From contig CAMYUU010000004.1 of the NCBI GenBank assembly GCA_947302355.1, positions 16,678 through 80,677 of the forward strand: a DNA stretch of 64,000 nt, written 5' to 3'. The translations under genes and the position numbers were made by a program. Positions 17,912 to 25,556 of the stretch are shown here, piece after piece (within the stretch, counting starts at the first letter, position 1; the number at the start of each line of letters is the position of its first letter). Source of the stretch: an uncultured Candidatus Saccharibacteria bacterium (GTDB lineage Bacteria > Patescibacteriota > Saccharimonadia > Saccharimonadales > Saccharimonadaceae). The notes under the pieces were generated by a model that was given only the letters and a program-made list of their open reading frames with translations, did no database searches and was not told the origin of the DNA.

Positions 17912-19093
17912 ATGAAATATCAAAACAAAAAGAAGTTTTTGATCTTGGGGGTAGTTTTTACATTAGTGGCTACTCCGGCCGTTAACATGATTTTGAATTC
18001 TCAGCGGGTAGATGGGATTTCTAAGGCTTGCCAAAATTCTGCTGCTTGTCGTGAGGCTGTCGAAAAGGAAAAAGAGGCAACAAACAATGCGGCTTCGGCA
18101 GCGAAGACTGCGAATGCTTATCAAGTAAAGGTGGGTGAGCTTGCGGTAGAAATTGCCAAAAAAGAAGCTGAAATTGCCGAAACAGAAGCTGAAGTTAAAG
18201 TTTTAAAAGATCAGATTGCTGAAACAGAGAAAAAGTTAGATGAAGAGCAGGAAGCTTTGGCGGAGCTTTTGGTTAACATGCATTTTGAGTCCGATGCTGA
18301 ACCAATTAAGATTTTAGCTGGAGCCAGTTCTATTTCTGATTTGGCTGAAAAAGCGGCTCGCGAAGAGGTGGTAAAGGAGCAAATTAGTGTTTCAGCACTA
18401 GCGGTGCGTAATACCAAAGAAGAATTGGAGGCAGATAAGGCGGAGGTTGAAAAGTTGCTTGAAGAGCAGCAACTAGCCAGGGAATCTCTAGTAGAAAAGA
18501 AGGGTGAGCAGCAGGCACTAGTGGAAAAGTACGAAAATGACGCCGAAGCGTATGCTGAAGTAGCAAAAGCTGCGCAGATTGCTCAACGTGAAGCTGAGAA
18601 GGCTGAGCAGGAAGCTCATCCAGAGTTATATCGCGGTAGTGCGTATACTGGCGCCAATACTTATCCTTGGCAGGCCGATTGTCCTGGTCGTCAGGATGAA
18701 TACATTACTTATTGGGAAGGTGGCGATGGTTGGTATAAGATTGGTGGCTATGTTTGTGAATGTGTGAGCTATGCAGGATGGAAAGCATATGAATATTTTG
18801 GCGTAGCAGTTGGCTGGGGAAATGCTTACTCTTGGGATGACGGAGCGAGAGCTGCTGGTTATTTGGTAGATAAAAATCCAGCGGCGAATACGATTGGACA
18901 GGTAGACGGATATCCTTATGGGCATGTTTTCTGGGTGGAAAGTGTGAATTCGGACGGTTCCATTAACGTTACGGAGTATAACAATGCATATGCTACATAT
19001 CTCTATACTGGTAGTATGCATTATGGTGATTTTGGATCGCGTACGATTTCGGCTGGTGAAGTATGGCAGTACAATTTTATTCATTTTGAATAA
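17912..19093 (+). CDS. PcsB-like secreted hydrolase, coiled coil plus CHAP domain
   Basis: A 393-residue secreted protein. A signal segment lies at residues 7-27. A long Ala/Glu/Lys coiled coil (about 45-235) has two helices and a short loop, the arrangement seen in PcsB and other FtsX-activated hydrolases. The C-terminal CHAP domain (about 265-393) has the catalytic Cys within CECVSYAGWKAYEYF and the His within YGHVFWVESV, followed by the Asn/Glu-containing NVTEYNN. CHAP domains cut peptidoglycan peptides or amide bonds. Its position directly after ftsEX strongly suggests it is the hydrolase gated by that complex during daughter-cell separation. Confidence 0.85.
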   Translation: MKYQNKKKFLILGVVFTLVATPAVNMILNSQRVDGISKACQNSAACREAVEKEKEATNNAASAAKTANAYQVKVGELAVEIAKKEAEIAETEAEVKVLKDQIAETEKKLDEEQEALAELLVNMHFESDAEPIKILAGASSISDLAEKAAREEVVKEQISVSALAVRNTKEELEADKAEVEKLLEEQQLARESLVEKKGEQQALVEKYENDAEAYAEVAKAAQIAQREAEKAEQEAHPELYRGSAYTGANTYPWQADCPGRQDEYITYWEGGDGWYKIGGYVCECVSYAGWKAYEYFGVAVGWGNAYSWDDGARAAGYLVDKNPAANTIGQVDGYPYGHVFWVESVNSDGSINVTEYNNAYATYLYTGSMHYGDFGSRTISAGEVWQYNFIHFE

Positions 19094-19103
19094 AAGCATG
19101 TGC

Positions 19104-19109
19104 TATAAT
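19104..19109 (+). promoter_or_regulatory. Extended -10 box of the CtpA gene, leaderless type
   Basis: TGCTATAAT. An in-frame ATG at 19108 lies inside this box, so the ATG at 19117, 7 nt downstream, is taken as the start. Confidence 0.65.
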
Positions 19110-19116
19110 GAAAGAT

Positions 19117-20313
19117 ATGGTTTATAAAAAAGAATGGAAAGAGAAAAAGACTAGCCTCGGTAATGCTATTATTATTGGTGCGGTTTTTGCAGTTTTAGGA
19201 ATTATTGTAGGGGCAAATTGGAATAATTGGGTACATACTTTTGCGCCCTATTTGGGGTTAAGTGGCGTAGTAGAGTCAAGCGCTGATTGGTCTGAACTAA
19301 ATGAAGTTTATGATAAATTAGTGAATACCTATAATGGTGAAATGGTGAAGAGCGAAATGATTGAAGGCGCCAAGAAAGGTTTAACTGAGGCTCTTGGAGA
19401 TGTATATACAGTATATATGGACAAGGAAGAGACTTCAGATTTTTATGATGATTTGCATGGTAATGTGGGTAGTGGCGTTGGCATTGAAATGGGGCTAAGG
19501 GATGGCTATGTCAGGGTACTTCGGACCCTTCCGGATAATCCTGCGAGGAAAGCGGGAATCTTGGCTGGAGATATTATTTATAAGGTTGATGGGGAAGTAG
19601 TTTACGATCTTTCAACGGATGAAATATCGAAAAAGGTACGTGGTGAGGACGGAACAGAAGTTACGATTTCGGTAGTGAGAGATGGCGAGGAGAAGACCTT
19701 TACGATGAAGCGTGAGGCCATTAATAATGTATCGGCTTATGTTGACTATGATGGCAAGACTGCCATCGTGACGGTGACCAGATTTGATAATGACACTGGT
19801 ACTATGGTTCAGAAGTTTGCCAAAGAGTTTGCGGATAAGGGGATAGAAAAGGTGATTTTGGATCTTCGTGGTAATGGTGGTGGATATGTTTCGGCAGCAC
19901 AGGATTTGCTTAGCCTCTGGATTGATAATAATGACATCTTGATTCAGAAATCAAAACATTTTGGCAATAGCACCACTAAGACTAGCTCTGGTAAGGCAAT
20001 ATTAAAAGATATGGAGACTATAGTACTCGTAAACGGTTCTTCGGCTTCGGCTTCGGAGATTGTAGCTGGTGCGCTTCAGGATTATGGAAAGGCTAAGATT
20101 GTAGGTGAGAAGACTTATGGAAAGGGTGTGGTACAGCAGCTATTTGACCTTTCGGGAGGTACTGTGCTTAAGGTGACAACGGCGGAGTGGTTCACGCCAA
20201 ATGAGCGCTCAATCAATGGTGAAGGAATTAAGCCAGATATCGAAGTCGAACGTACATACGAAGATATAAATTCCATGCGTGACCCGCAAATGGATAAAGC
20301 AAAGAGTTTATAG
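19117..20313 (+). CDS. Carboxy-terminal processing protease (S41, CtpA family)
   Basis: A 398-residue serine protease anchored by one N-terminal helix (about residues 12-35). A PDZ domain (about 105-185, with GSGVGIEMGL and AGILAGDIIYKVDGE) precedes the S41 protease domain. The nucleophile Ser lies in NGSSASASEIVAG and the general base Lys in GEKTYGKGVVQQ, spaced as in CtpA. It has a Gram-positive style membrane anchor. In other bacteria Ctp proteases trim cell-wall hydrolases or their regulators, and its place beside ftsEX and a CHAP hydrolase fits that role. The link is inferred from context. Confidence 0.9.
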   Translation: MVYKKEWKEKKTSLGNAIIIGAVFAVLGIIVGANWNNWVHTFAPYLGLSGVVESSADWSELNEVYDKLVNTYNGEMVKSEMIEGAKKGLTEALGDVYTVYMDKEETSDFYDDLHGNVGSGVGIEMGLRDGYVRVLRTLPDNPARKAGILAGDIIYKVDGEVVYDLSTDEISKKVRGEDGTEVTISVVRDGEEKTFTMKREAINNVSAYVDYDGKTAIVTVTRFDNDTGTMVQKFAKEFADKGIEKVILDLRGNGGGYVSAAQDLLSLWIDNNDILIQKSKHFGNSTTKTSSGKAILKDMETIVLVNGSSASASEIVAGALQDYGKAKIVGEKTYGKGVVQQLFDLSGGTVLKVTTAEWFTPNERSINGEGIKPDIEVERTYEDINSMRDPQMDKAKSL

Positions 20314-20324
20314 CAACGCGAATA

Positions 20325-20409
20325 GTCTTTCTCGGACACACGTCGCTTCGCTCCAGTGTCTCAAAGGTCTTTTGAGACTGCTCGGCCGAGCTTATGGCCC
20401 TCGAAAGAC
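20325..20409. repeat. 85-bp palindromic element, intergenic copy
   Basis: A compact, GC-rich block of hairpins between ctpA and the glycosyltransferase gene. The ends are the inverted repeat GTCTTTC and GAAAGAC. Inside are an 8-bp hairpin (GTCTCAAA with TTTGAGAC) and the perfect palindrome GCTCGGCCGAGC. Its flanks TTTCTCGGACAC and GAGCTTATGGCCCTC closely match the block inserted in leuS at 22414-22498, which has the same length. It may also serve as terminator for ctpA. Confidence 0.65.
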
Positions 20410-20418
20410 CATTTGTGT

Positions 20419-20424
20419 TATAAT
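20419..20424 (+). promoter_or_regulatory. Extended -10 box of the glycosyltransferase gene, leaderless type
   Basis: TGTTATAAT directly after the palindromic element. The ATG at 20432 follows 7 nt later. Confidence 0.65.
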
Positions 20425-20431
20425 AAAAAAT

Positions 20432-21673
20432 ATGCGTATTACCATTGCGACAGCCGTTTATTACCCTCAAATAAATGGGGTGGCGGTATTTTCGCACAAT
20501 TTAGCGTTGGGTCTTGTAGAGCGGGGACATGAAGTACTAGTGCTTTGTCCGAGTCAGACTGGTAAAAATTATACTCGTGTTGAGGATGGGGTTAAGGTGA
20601 ATTATTTAAGATCGGTAGATGTAAGGGTATATCCAGATCAGATTAATGAGGTGCCGCCTAAGAAAAAAGTCATGGGTGTAGAGTTGCCGCACTTGTTTTA
20701 TAAAAAAGGGTTGAAAGTCTCAGCATTTCCAGCGTCTGAAATAAAAAGGGCGCTTGACAAATTTCGCCCTGATGTGGTGCATGTGCAAGTTTCGGATCCG
20801 ATTGGATTATCCGTGGTGTCATATGCTAGAAAAAATCATATTCCAGTAGTTACAACTGAGCATAATCAACCGGAGGTGATTACTGAGCCTCTTAAAGTTC
20901 CAGATGTAATTAAAAAACCTGTCAATGTGCTTCTTTCGTCATATTTTCGTAACCGACAAAGTAAAAGTGATTTTGTGACTATGCCAACTGAACAGGCTAT
21001 TCGTAATCTATTAAAAAAGCATGAACTAAATATTCCGGTAGCGGCTGTATCTAATGGAGTAGACTTAACGAATTTTAAACCTGGTAAGGTCAAAAAAGAA
21101 GTTTATGAAAAATACGGTATTACGTATGGGGTGCCGATTGTGTTATATGTGGGGCGCGTAGATCCGGAAAAACAAGTTGGGACAGTGATTTCGGCATTTA
21201 AGGAAGCGCGTAGTCTTGTTCCGAAAGCAGAGATGGTGATTGTAGGCGATGGGGTAGATAAGTCGAGATTGGAGAAGAAAGTAAAAGAATTAGGTTTAGA
21301 TGGTAGTGTGAAGTTTTTGGGGCGGGTATTACCACCAGATTTGTATGAGCTATATAAAGTGGGGACGGTGTTTGCGACGGCAAGCGAGATTGAAACTCAA
21401 GGTATTGTATTAATTGAGGCGGCGGCGACAGGATTACCTTTGATTGCAGTAGACAGGGGTGCGGTTGGTGAGGTTTGTATTGCTGACGAAAATGGATTTC
21501 TCTGTGAGCCGGGTAATGTCGATGACATAGCAAAGGCGCTAGTAAAGGTACTATCAGATAAGGATTTACAGGAGAAATTCTCTCAGAATTCTATAAAGAT
21601 AGCGGCAGAGCATGATTTTGAAAGGACTTTGGATAAGTTTATAAATATTTATCAACACTTGATTCGTGATTAG
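20432..21673 (+). CDS. GT4-family glycosyltransferase
   Basis: A 413-residue retaining glycosyltransferase of the GT-B fold. The N-terminal Rossmann half starts MRITIATAVYYPQINGVAVF, which fixes the start. An upstream in-frame extension would run through the palindromic element and the promoter. The C-terminal half has YVGRVDPEKQVG (about 232-243) and the donor-binding E-x7-E motif in SEIETQGIVLIEAAATGLP (about 310-328). The sequence resembles glycosyltransferases that make glucosyl- or mannosyl-diacylglycerol or phosphatidylinositol mannosides in Gram-positives. The exact acceptor is not decidable. It may act on membrane glycolipid or on surface polysaccharide. Confidence 0.87.
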   Translation: MRITIATAVYYPQINGVAVFSHNLALGLVERGHEVLVLCPSQTGKNYTRVEDGVKVNYLRSVDVRVYPDQINEVPPKKKVMGVELPHLFYKKGLKVSAFPASEIKRALDKFRPDVVHVQVSDPIGLSVVSYARKNHIPVVTTEHNQPEVITEPLKVPDVIKKPVNVLLSSYFRNRQSKSDFVTMPTEQAIRNLLKKHELNIPVAAVSNGVDLTNFKPGKVKKEVYEKYGITYGVPIVLYVGRVDPEKQVGTVISAFKEARSLVPKAEMVIVGDGVDKSRLEKKVKELGLDGSVKFLGRVLPPDLYELYKVGTVFATASEIETQGIVLIEAAATGLPLIAVDRGAVGEVCIADENGFLCEPGNVDDIAKALVKVLSDKDLQEKFSQNSIKIAAEHDFERTLDKFINIYQHLIRD

Positions 21674-21693
21674 ATAAACGATGGTTAATATGG

Positions 21694-21699
21694 TATAAT
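21694..21699 (+). promoter_or_regulatory. Extended -10 box of leuS, leaderless type
   Basis: TGGTATAAT with the ATG 7 nt downstream. Confidence 0.65.
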
Positions 21700-21706
21700 A
21701 TGGTTC

Positions 21707-24157
21707 ATGGATAGATATGAACCACTGAAAATCGAAGAAAAATGGCAAAAAAAATGGGAGAAGGAAAAACCTTTTCGTGCGGTTGAGAAAAAAGGTGTGC
21801 CGAAAATGTTTGTGGCTGAGATGTTTCCTTATCCTTCGGGAGCGGGACTTCATGTGGGGCACGTACGGAATTTTACAATCGTAGATGTGTTGACGCGCTT
21901 TTATGAGCAACAGCGCCTCAATGTAATGCGACCTTTCGGATATGATACGTTTGGCTTGCCTGCTGAAAATTATGCAATCAAGACTGGGATGGCCCCACAG
22001 GAGATTACTAAGATAAATATCGATAATTTCCGCAAGCAGGCGAAGCGCCTTGGTTATGCAATAGATTGGGATCGCGAGATTAATACTTCCGATCCGGAGT
22101 ATTACAAATGGACGCAGTGGTGCTTTTTGCAGTTATATAAGAAGGGTCTAGCTTACCAGAAAGAATCCTATCAGTGGTGGTGTCCAGAAGACGAGACAGT
22201 GCTTGCTAATGAACAGGTAGAAAACGGCAAATGCTGGCGTTGCGGCCATGAAGTTGAAAAGAAAAAAATGAAGCAGTGGTTCTTCAAGATTACCGAGTAC
22301 GCGGATGAATTACTTGATGAGATCGATGCGCTGGATTGGCCAGACAAAATTAAAACGATGCAAAAGAATTGGATCGGTCGCTCGACTGGTGCGGAGATTG
22401 ATTTTGAGGTTGTGGCGGAAGGCGAAGGGCCTTTTTCGGACACGCTCAAGGGCGCTCGCCCAAGCTTACGGTCCTCAAAAGGCCTTCACCCTTCCGCCCA
22501 AAACATCAAAGTCTTTACTACGCGACCTGATACGATTTATGGTGCGACGTTTTTGGTGGTGGCGCCAGAGTATCCGGGGTTAGATTATATTGTTTCGGAC
22601 GATGCGCGTGATGAGGTGATGGCTTATAAACGGTCGGCATTATTAAAGTCTGAGGTCGAACGCCAAGAAAATAAAGAAAAAACCGGTGTATTTACCGGGG
22701 CTTATGCCATTAACCCAGCCACAAAGGAAAAGATTCCAATTTGGGTGGCAGATTATGTGCTGGCTGGTTATGGTACGGGTGCAATTATGGCAGTACCCGC
22801 CATGGACGAGCGCGACCGTGAATTTGCTGAGGCGCATGATTTGCCAATCGTAGAAACCGAGCTTTGCGACTTTGGTCAATTTGGTACTCCTAAAACGACT
22901 TACAAAATGCGTGACTGGCTAATTAGTCGTCAGAGATATTGGGGTTGTCCGATTCCGATTGCTTACGATAAGGATGGTAATGCACATCCAATACCTGAAG
23001 ATCAATTGCCGGTAGTGATTCCCGAGGTGGAGGATTATAAGCCCGATCATACTGGTAAGTCGGCGCTTGCAAAGGCTAAAGACTGGCTAAAGGTTGAGAT
23101 TCCAGTCAAAGACCCCAAAACTGGTGAAACGCATATGGAAGAAATGACTCGGGAAACCGACACACTAGATGGCTATGCCTGTTCTTCTTGGTATTTATGG
23201 CGCTATGTTTCGCCGCATGACGCTAAGCACGCTTGGAATCCAGAGGCTATAAAGTATTGGGCACCAACAGATATATATGTGGGTGCCGACCATGCTGTGG
23301 CACACTTACTTTACATTAGATTTTGGTGTAAGTTTTTTGCCGACCAAGGATATTTGCCGTTTAGGGAACCAATTAAGAAATTGATTTATCATGGCTACAT
23401 CAATGCACCAGACGGTAAAAAGATGAGTAAGTCAAAGGGTAACGTGATCGATCCATTAGACGTGATTGATGAGGGTTATGGCGCGGATACTTTACGCACC
23501 TATGAAATGTTTATCGGGCCAGTAGAATTAGATGCAGCATGGGATCCGCGCAGTGTGGGAGGCGTTTATAGGTTCTTGAACCGTTGTTGGAGTTTGTGCT
23601 TTGGTAAGGACGGCAGTGTTGCTTCAATCAAGAGCATTCGCGACAACGGGAGCGAACTAGCGAGTGAGCCCCGTAACGACGGGCGCGAACGAAGCGGCTC
23701 GAGAGGGGCGCAAAATGCCGTCGTTCGAAACAAAGCAATCAAGAAGGTAACAGAAGATATCTACAAATGTAACTTCAACACTGCGGTGGCTGCGTTGATG
23801 GAATATGTGAACGAGCTGTATAAAGTCGGTGCGGATGAAGCGGACTTAGTAGTGTTAGCGAAACTATTAAAGCCATTTGCTCCACATCTGGCAAGTGAGA
23901 TGCTTGAAAAGTTGGATGTCGACGATGAGTGGCCAAAGTGGGACGATAAATACCTAGTTAGTGATACGGCAGAGGTAGTAGTGCAAGTAAATGGTAAATT
24001 AAGAGGAAAACTGACGGTCGATGCAGGAGATCTTAATGAAGAAGAGAAGATTATCGAGATGGCACTAAATGATAAGAAGATAAAGAAATACGTCGAAAGT
24101 GGCGTAAAAAAGACAATCTATGTAAAGCGTGCGAAGCTCTTAAACATTGTAATATGA
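21707..24157 (+). CDS. leuS: Leucyl-tRNA synthetase with two in-frame repeat insertions
   Basis: An 816-residue class I synthetase. The HIGH motif is HVGH (FPYPSGAGLHVGHVRNF, near residue 50) and KMSKS is GKKMSKSKGN (near 571). A zinc site (CPEDE, then CWRCGHE) is at 160-182. The editing domain keeps TTRPDT (near 270) and the Asp-containing MAVPAMDERD (near 365), but the segment from there to RDWLISRQRYWG is about 35-40 residues shorter than in E. coli. Two unusual Ser/Arg/Gly-rich insertions, residues about 236-264 and 635-672, coincide with palindromic DNA elements. The frame stays open through both, so the enzyme is presumably active. The TrmH-like gene overlaps the end by 4 nt. Confidence 0.94.
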   Translation: MDRYEPLKIEEKWQKKWEKEKPFRAVEKKGVPKMFVAEMFPYPSGAGLHVGHVRNFTIVDVLTRFYEQQRLNVMRPFGYDTFGLPAENYAIKTGMAPQEITKINIDNFRKQAKRLGYAIDWDREINTSDPEYYKWTQWCFLQLYKKGLAYQKESYQWWCPEDETVLANEQVENGKCWRCGHEVEKKKMKQWFFKITEYADELLDEIDALDWPDKIKTMQKNWIGRSTGAEIDFEVVAEGEGPFSDTLKGARPSLRSSKGLHPSAQNIKVFTTRPDTIYGATFLVVAPEYPGLDYIVSDDARDEVMAYKRSALLKSEVERQENKEKTGVFTGAYAINPATKEKIPIWVADYVLAGYGTGAIMAVPAMDERDREFAEAHDLPIVETELCDFGQFGTPKTTYKMRDWLISRQRYWGCPIPIAYDKDGNAHPIPEDQLPVVIPEVEDYKPDHTGKSALAKAKDWLKVEIPVKDPKTGETHMEEMTRETDTLDGYACSSWYLWRYVSPHDAKHAWNPEAIKYWAPTDIYVGADHAVAHLLYIRFWCKFFADQGYLPFREPIKKLIYHGYINAPDGKKMSKSKGNVIDPLDVIDEGYGADTLRTYEMFIGPVELDAAWDPRSVGGVYRFLNRCWSLCFGKDGSVASIKSIRDNGSELASEPRNDGRERSGSRGAQNAVVRNKAIKKVTEDIYKCNFNTAVAALMEYVNELYKVGADEADLVVLAKLLKPFAPHLASEMLEKLDVDDEWPKWDDKYLVSDTAEVVVQVNGKLRGKLTVDAGDLNEEEKIIEMALNDKKIKKYVESGVKKTIYVKRAKLLNIVI
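22414..22498. repeat. 85-bp palindromic element inserted in leuS
   Basis: Long inverted repeat with arms GGCGGAAGG...GGGCCTTTT and AAAAGGCC...CCTTCCGCC, with a few mismatches, around an inner GGGC-GCTC-GCCC hairpin. Its core (TTTTTCGGACAC, then CCCAAGCTTACGGTCCTC) matches the intergenic copy at 20325-20409. It encodes about 28 extra residues just before the TTRPDT strand of the editing domain. Confidence 0.7.
23609..23722. repeat. GC-rich palindromic insertion in leuS
   Basis: About 114 bp bounded by GACGGCA and TGCCGTC. It holds a CCCGT-AACG-ACGGG hairpin flanked by two similar stretches (GGGAGCGAACTAGCGAGT and GGGCGCGAACGAAGCGGC). The encoded stretch is Ser/Arg/Asn-rich and interrupts the junction to the anticodon-binding domain. 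The sequence differs from the 85-bp family, so it may be a second element type. Confidence 0.55.
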
Positions 24158-24660
24158 AGCTAATTCTAGTTTTAGATAATATTCGTTCTACTTATAACGT
24201 GGGAGCAATTTTACGCACCGCGGAAGGTTTTGGGGCGGAAAAAGTAGTTTTATCTGGCTACACACCGAGAGTACATGACGAAGCTTTATTGCCACATTTA
24301 AGGTCAAAGCTTGACCGGGCGATTCATAAAACCGCTTTGGGAGCAGAAGATATGTTAGACATTTATTCGTCCCATGACATAATTAACGATTTGAAAGATT
24401 TAAAGGAACAGGGGTGGCAAATTGTAGGGTTAGAGAATAATATCAAGAAAGGTAATTTAATACGATTAGATGATTCTGGGTTGAAAGAAAAACTGTCAGA
24501 GAAAGTAGTTTTAATATTGGGCGAAGAAGTCCAGGGTATAGATTATTCACTGCATGATATGATAGATTTATTTATTGAAATCCCAATGCATGGCAAGAAA
24601 GAGTCATTTAATGTATCCGTGGCGACTGGAATCGCTATGTATGGTATAATGAGTTTATGA
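24154..24660 (+). CDS. TrmH-family (SPOUT) RNA 2'-O-methyltransferase
   Basis: A 168-residue knotted methyltransferase using S-adenosylmethionine to methylate a ribose in tRNA or rRNA. Motif 1 is visible as LDNIRSTYNVGAILRTAEGFGA (residues 6-27, with the catalytic Arg). Motif 2 is LILGEEVQGI (about 124-133) and motif 3 is IPMHGKKESFNVSVATGIA (about 144-162). It is only the SPOUT core, without the N-terminal RNA-binding domain of RlmB, which puts it near TrmL-like short forms. The RNA target is not decidable. It overlaps the end of leuS by 4 nt and is probably cotranscribed with it. Confidence 0.88.
   Translation: MKLILVLDNIRSTYNVGAILRTAEGFGAEKVVLSGYTPRVHDEALLPHLRSKLDRAIHKTALGAEDMLDIYSSHDIINDLKDLKEQGWQIVGLENNIKKGNLIRLDDSGLKEKLSEKVVLILGEEVQGIDYSLHDMIDLFIEIPMHGKKESFNVSVATGIAMYGIMSL
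24645..24650 (+). promoter_or_regulatory. Extended -10 box inside the TrmH-like gene, leaderless type
   Basis: TGGTATAAT in the last codons of the upstream gene. The glutaredoxin-like ATG follows 6 nt after it and overlaps the upstream stop codon. Confidence 0.55.
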
Positions 24661-24863
24661 TAAAGATATATACAACACCAACTTGTGCGTATTGTCATGC
24701 CTTAATGGATTGGCTTGATCAGCTGGGCGTGGAATATGCGGAAATGGATGCCACGAAGGAGCCAGACATTACAGCAGTGCCGGTAACTGAAATTAATGGC
24801 CAAAGAATTGTAGGGTTTGATCGTCCAGCTATCAAGAAGGCTTTAAAAAATTTAGAGAAATAA
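24657..24863 (+). CDS. Glutaredoxin-like / mini-redoxin protein
   Basis: A 68-residue thioredoxin-fold protein. The redox motif CAYC is at residues 10-13 (TPTCAYCHALMDWL), the cis-Pro segment is AVPVTEI near 40-46 and the GFDRPAIKKAL end matches NrdH/glutaredoxin-like proteins. It is shorter than standard glutaredoxin (about 80). It may serve as an electron donor to ribonucleotide reductase or as a general thiol reductant, but the partner is not in the window. It overlaps the upstream stop codon (ATGA) and has a possible -10 box 6 nt before its start. Confidence 0.82.
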   Translation: MIKIYTTPTCAYCHALMDWLDQLGVEYAEMDATKEPDITAVPVTEINGQRIVGFDRPAIKKALKNLEK

Positions 24864-24875
24864 CTACAAAAAGTA

Positions 24876-24904
24876 TTTACAGCTAGTAATAATTCATATA
24901 TAAT
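24876..24904 (+). promoter_or_regulatory. Promoter of surface protein 1, leaderless type
   Basis: TTTACA, 17 nt, TATAAT (24899-24904). The ATG follows 6 nt later. Confidence 0.8.
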
Positions 24905-25556
24905 GAGCTTATGCTAAGGTCATACAGTAAAACTAACTTTTCACATATATATGTATTAGTAATTTTAATCAGCCTTGTTTATCTTTCTGGAGTTATACTT
25001 AGCTCTAGTATTGCTTCTGCTGACGATTCCATAGTAGACCAAGTGACCATCAATGTACCAGTCTCCTGTACTATGACCGGCACTGGTATGAACTCTCATA
25101 CTGCAGAAATTACTAATGGTACATATACTGCAAATATAGGTACTACCACACTTAAAGCTTATTGTAATGATAGTAATGGTTTTTCTATTTATACTATAGG
25201 ATACACTAATGATACATATGGTACTACTACACTAATAGGACAAAGTACTAGTAATACTATAGTTACAGGAACAGCTACATCTGCAGGTAATCCTGACACA
25301 TCTAACTGGGCTATGAAACTAACAGCAGTATCATCTCCAACACCTACATATCCTATTACACTAGACAATGGTTATGGAAGCTATAGTATAGTACCATCTA
25401 CTTATACTAAAGTAGCACATAGAGATTCTGGTACTGATATAGGAACCAATGCAGAAGGCTCAACTCTTACTACTACATATGCAGCTTATATATCCAGAAC
25501 CCAACCTGCTGATACATATGAAGGTAAAGTTAAATACACACTTGTACATCCAGCGA
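24899..25556 (+). repeat. Long direct repeat, copy 1 (with 53057-53710)
   Basis: From the -10 box through the N-terminal domain the two surface-protein genes agree at nearly every base, including synonymous sites, except for about 50 bp in the signal-peptide region. Similarity drops sharply after the shared GTACATCCAGC. Confidence 0.85.

Noticed and set aside
20279..20431. Longer glycosyltransferase start at 20279
   Set aside because: It would read through the end of ctpA, the palindromic element and the -10 box. GT-B proteins start at the MRITIATAVYYPQ segment.
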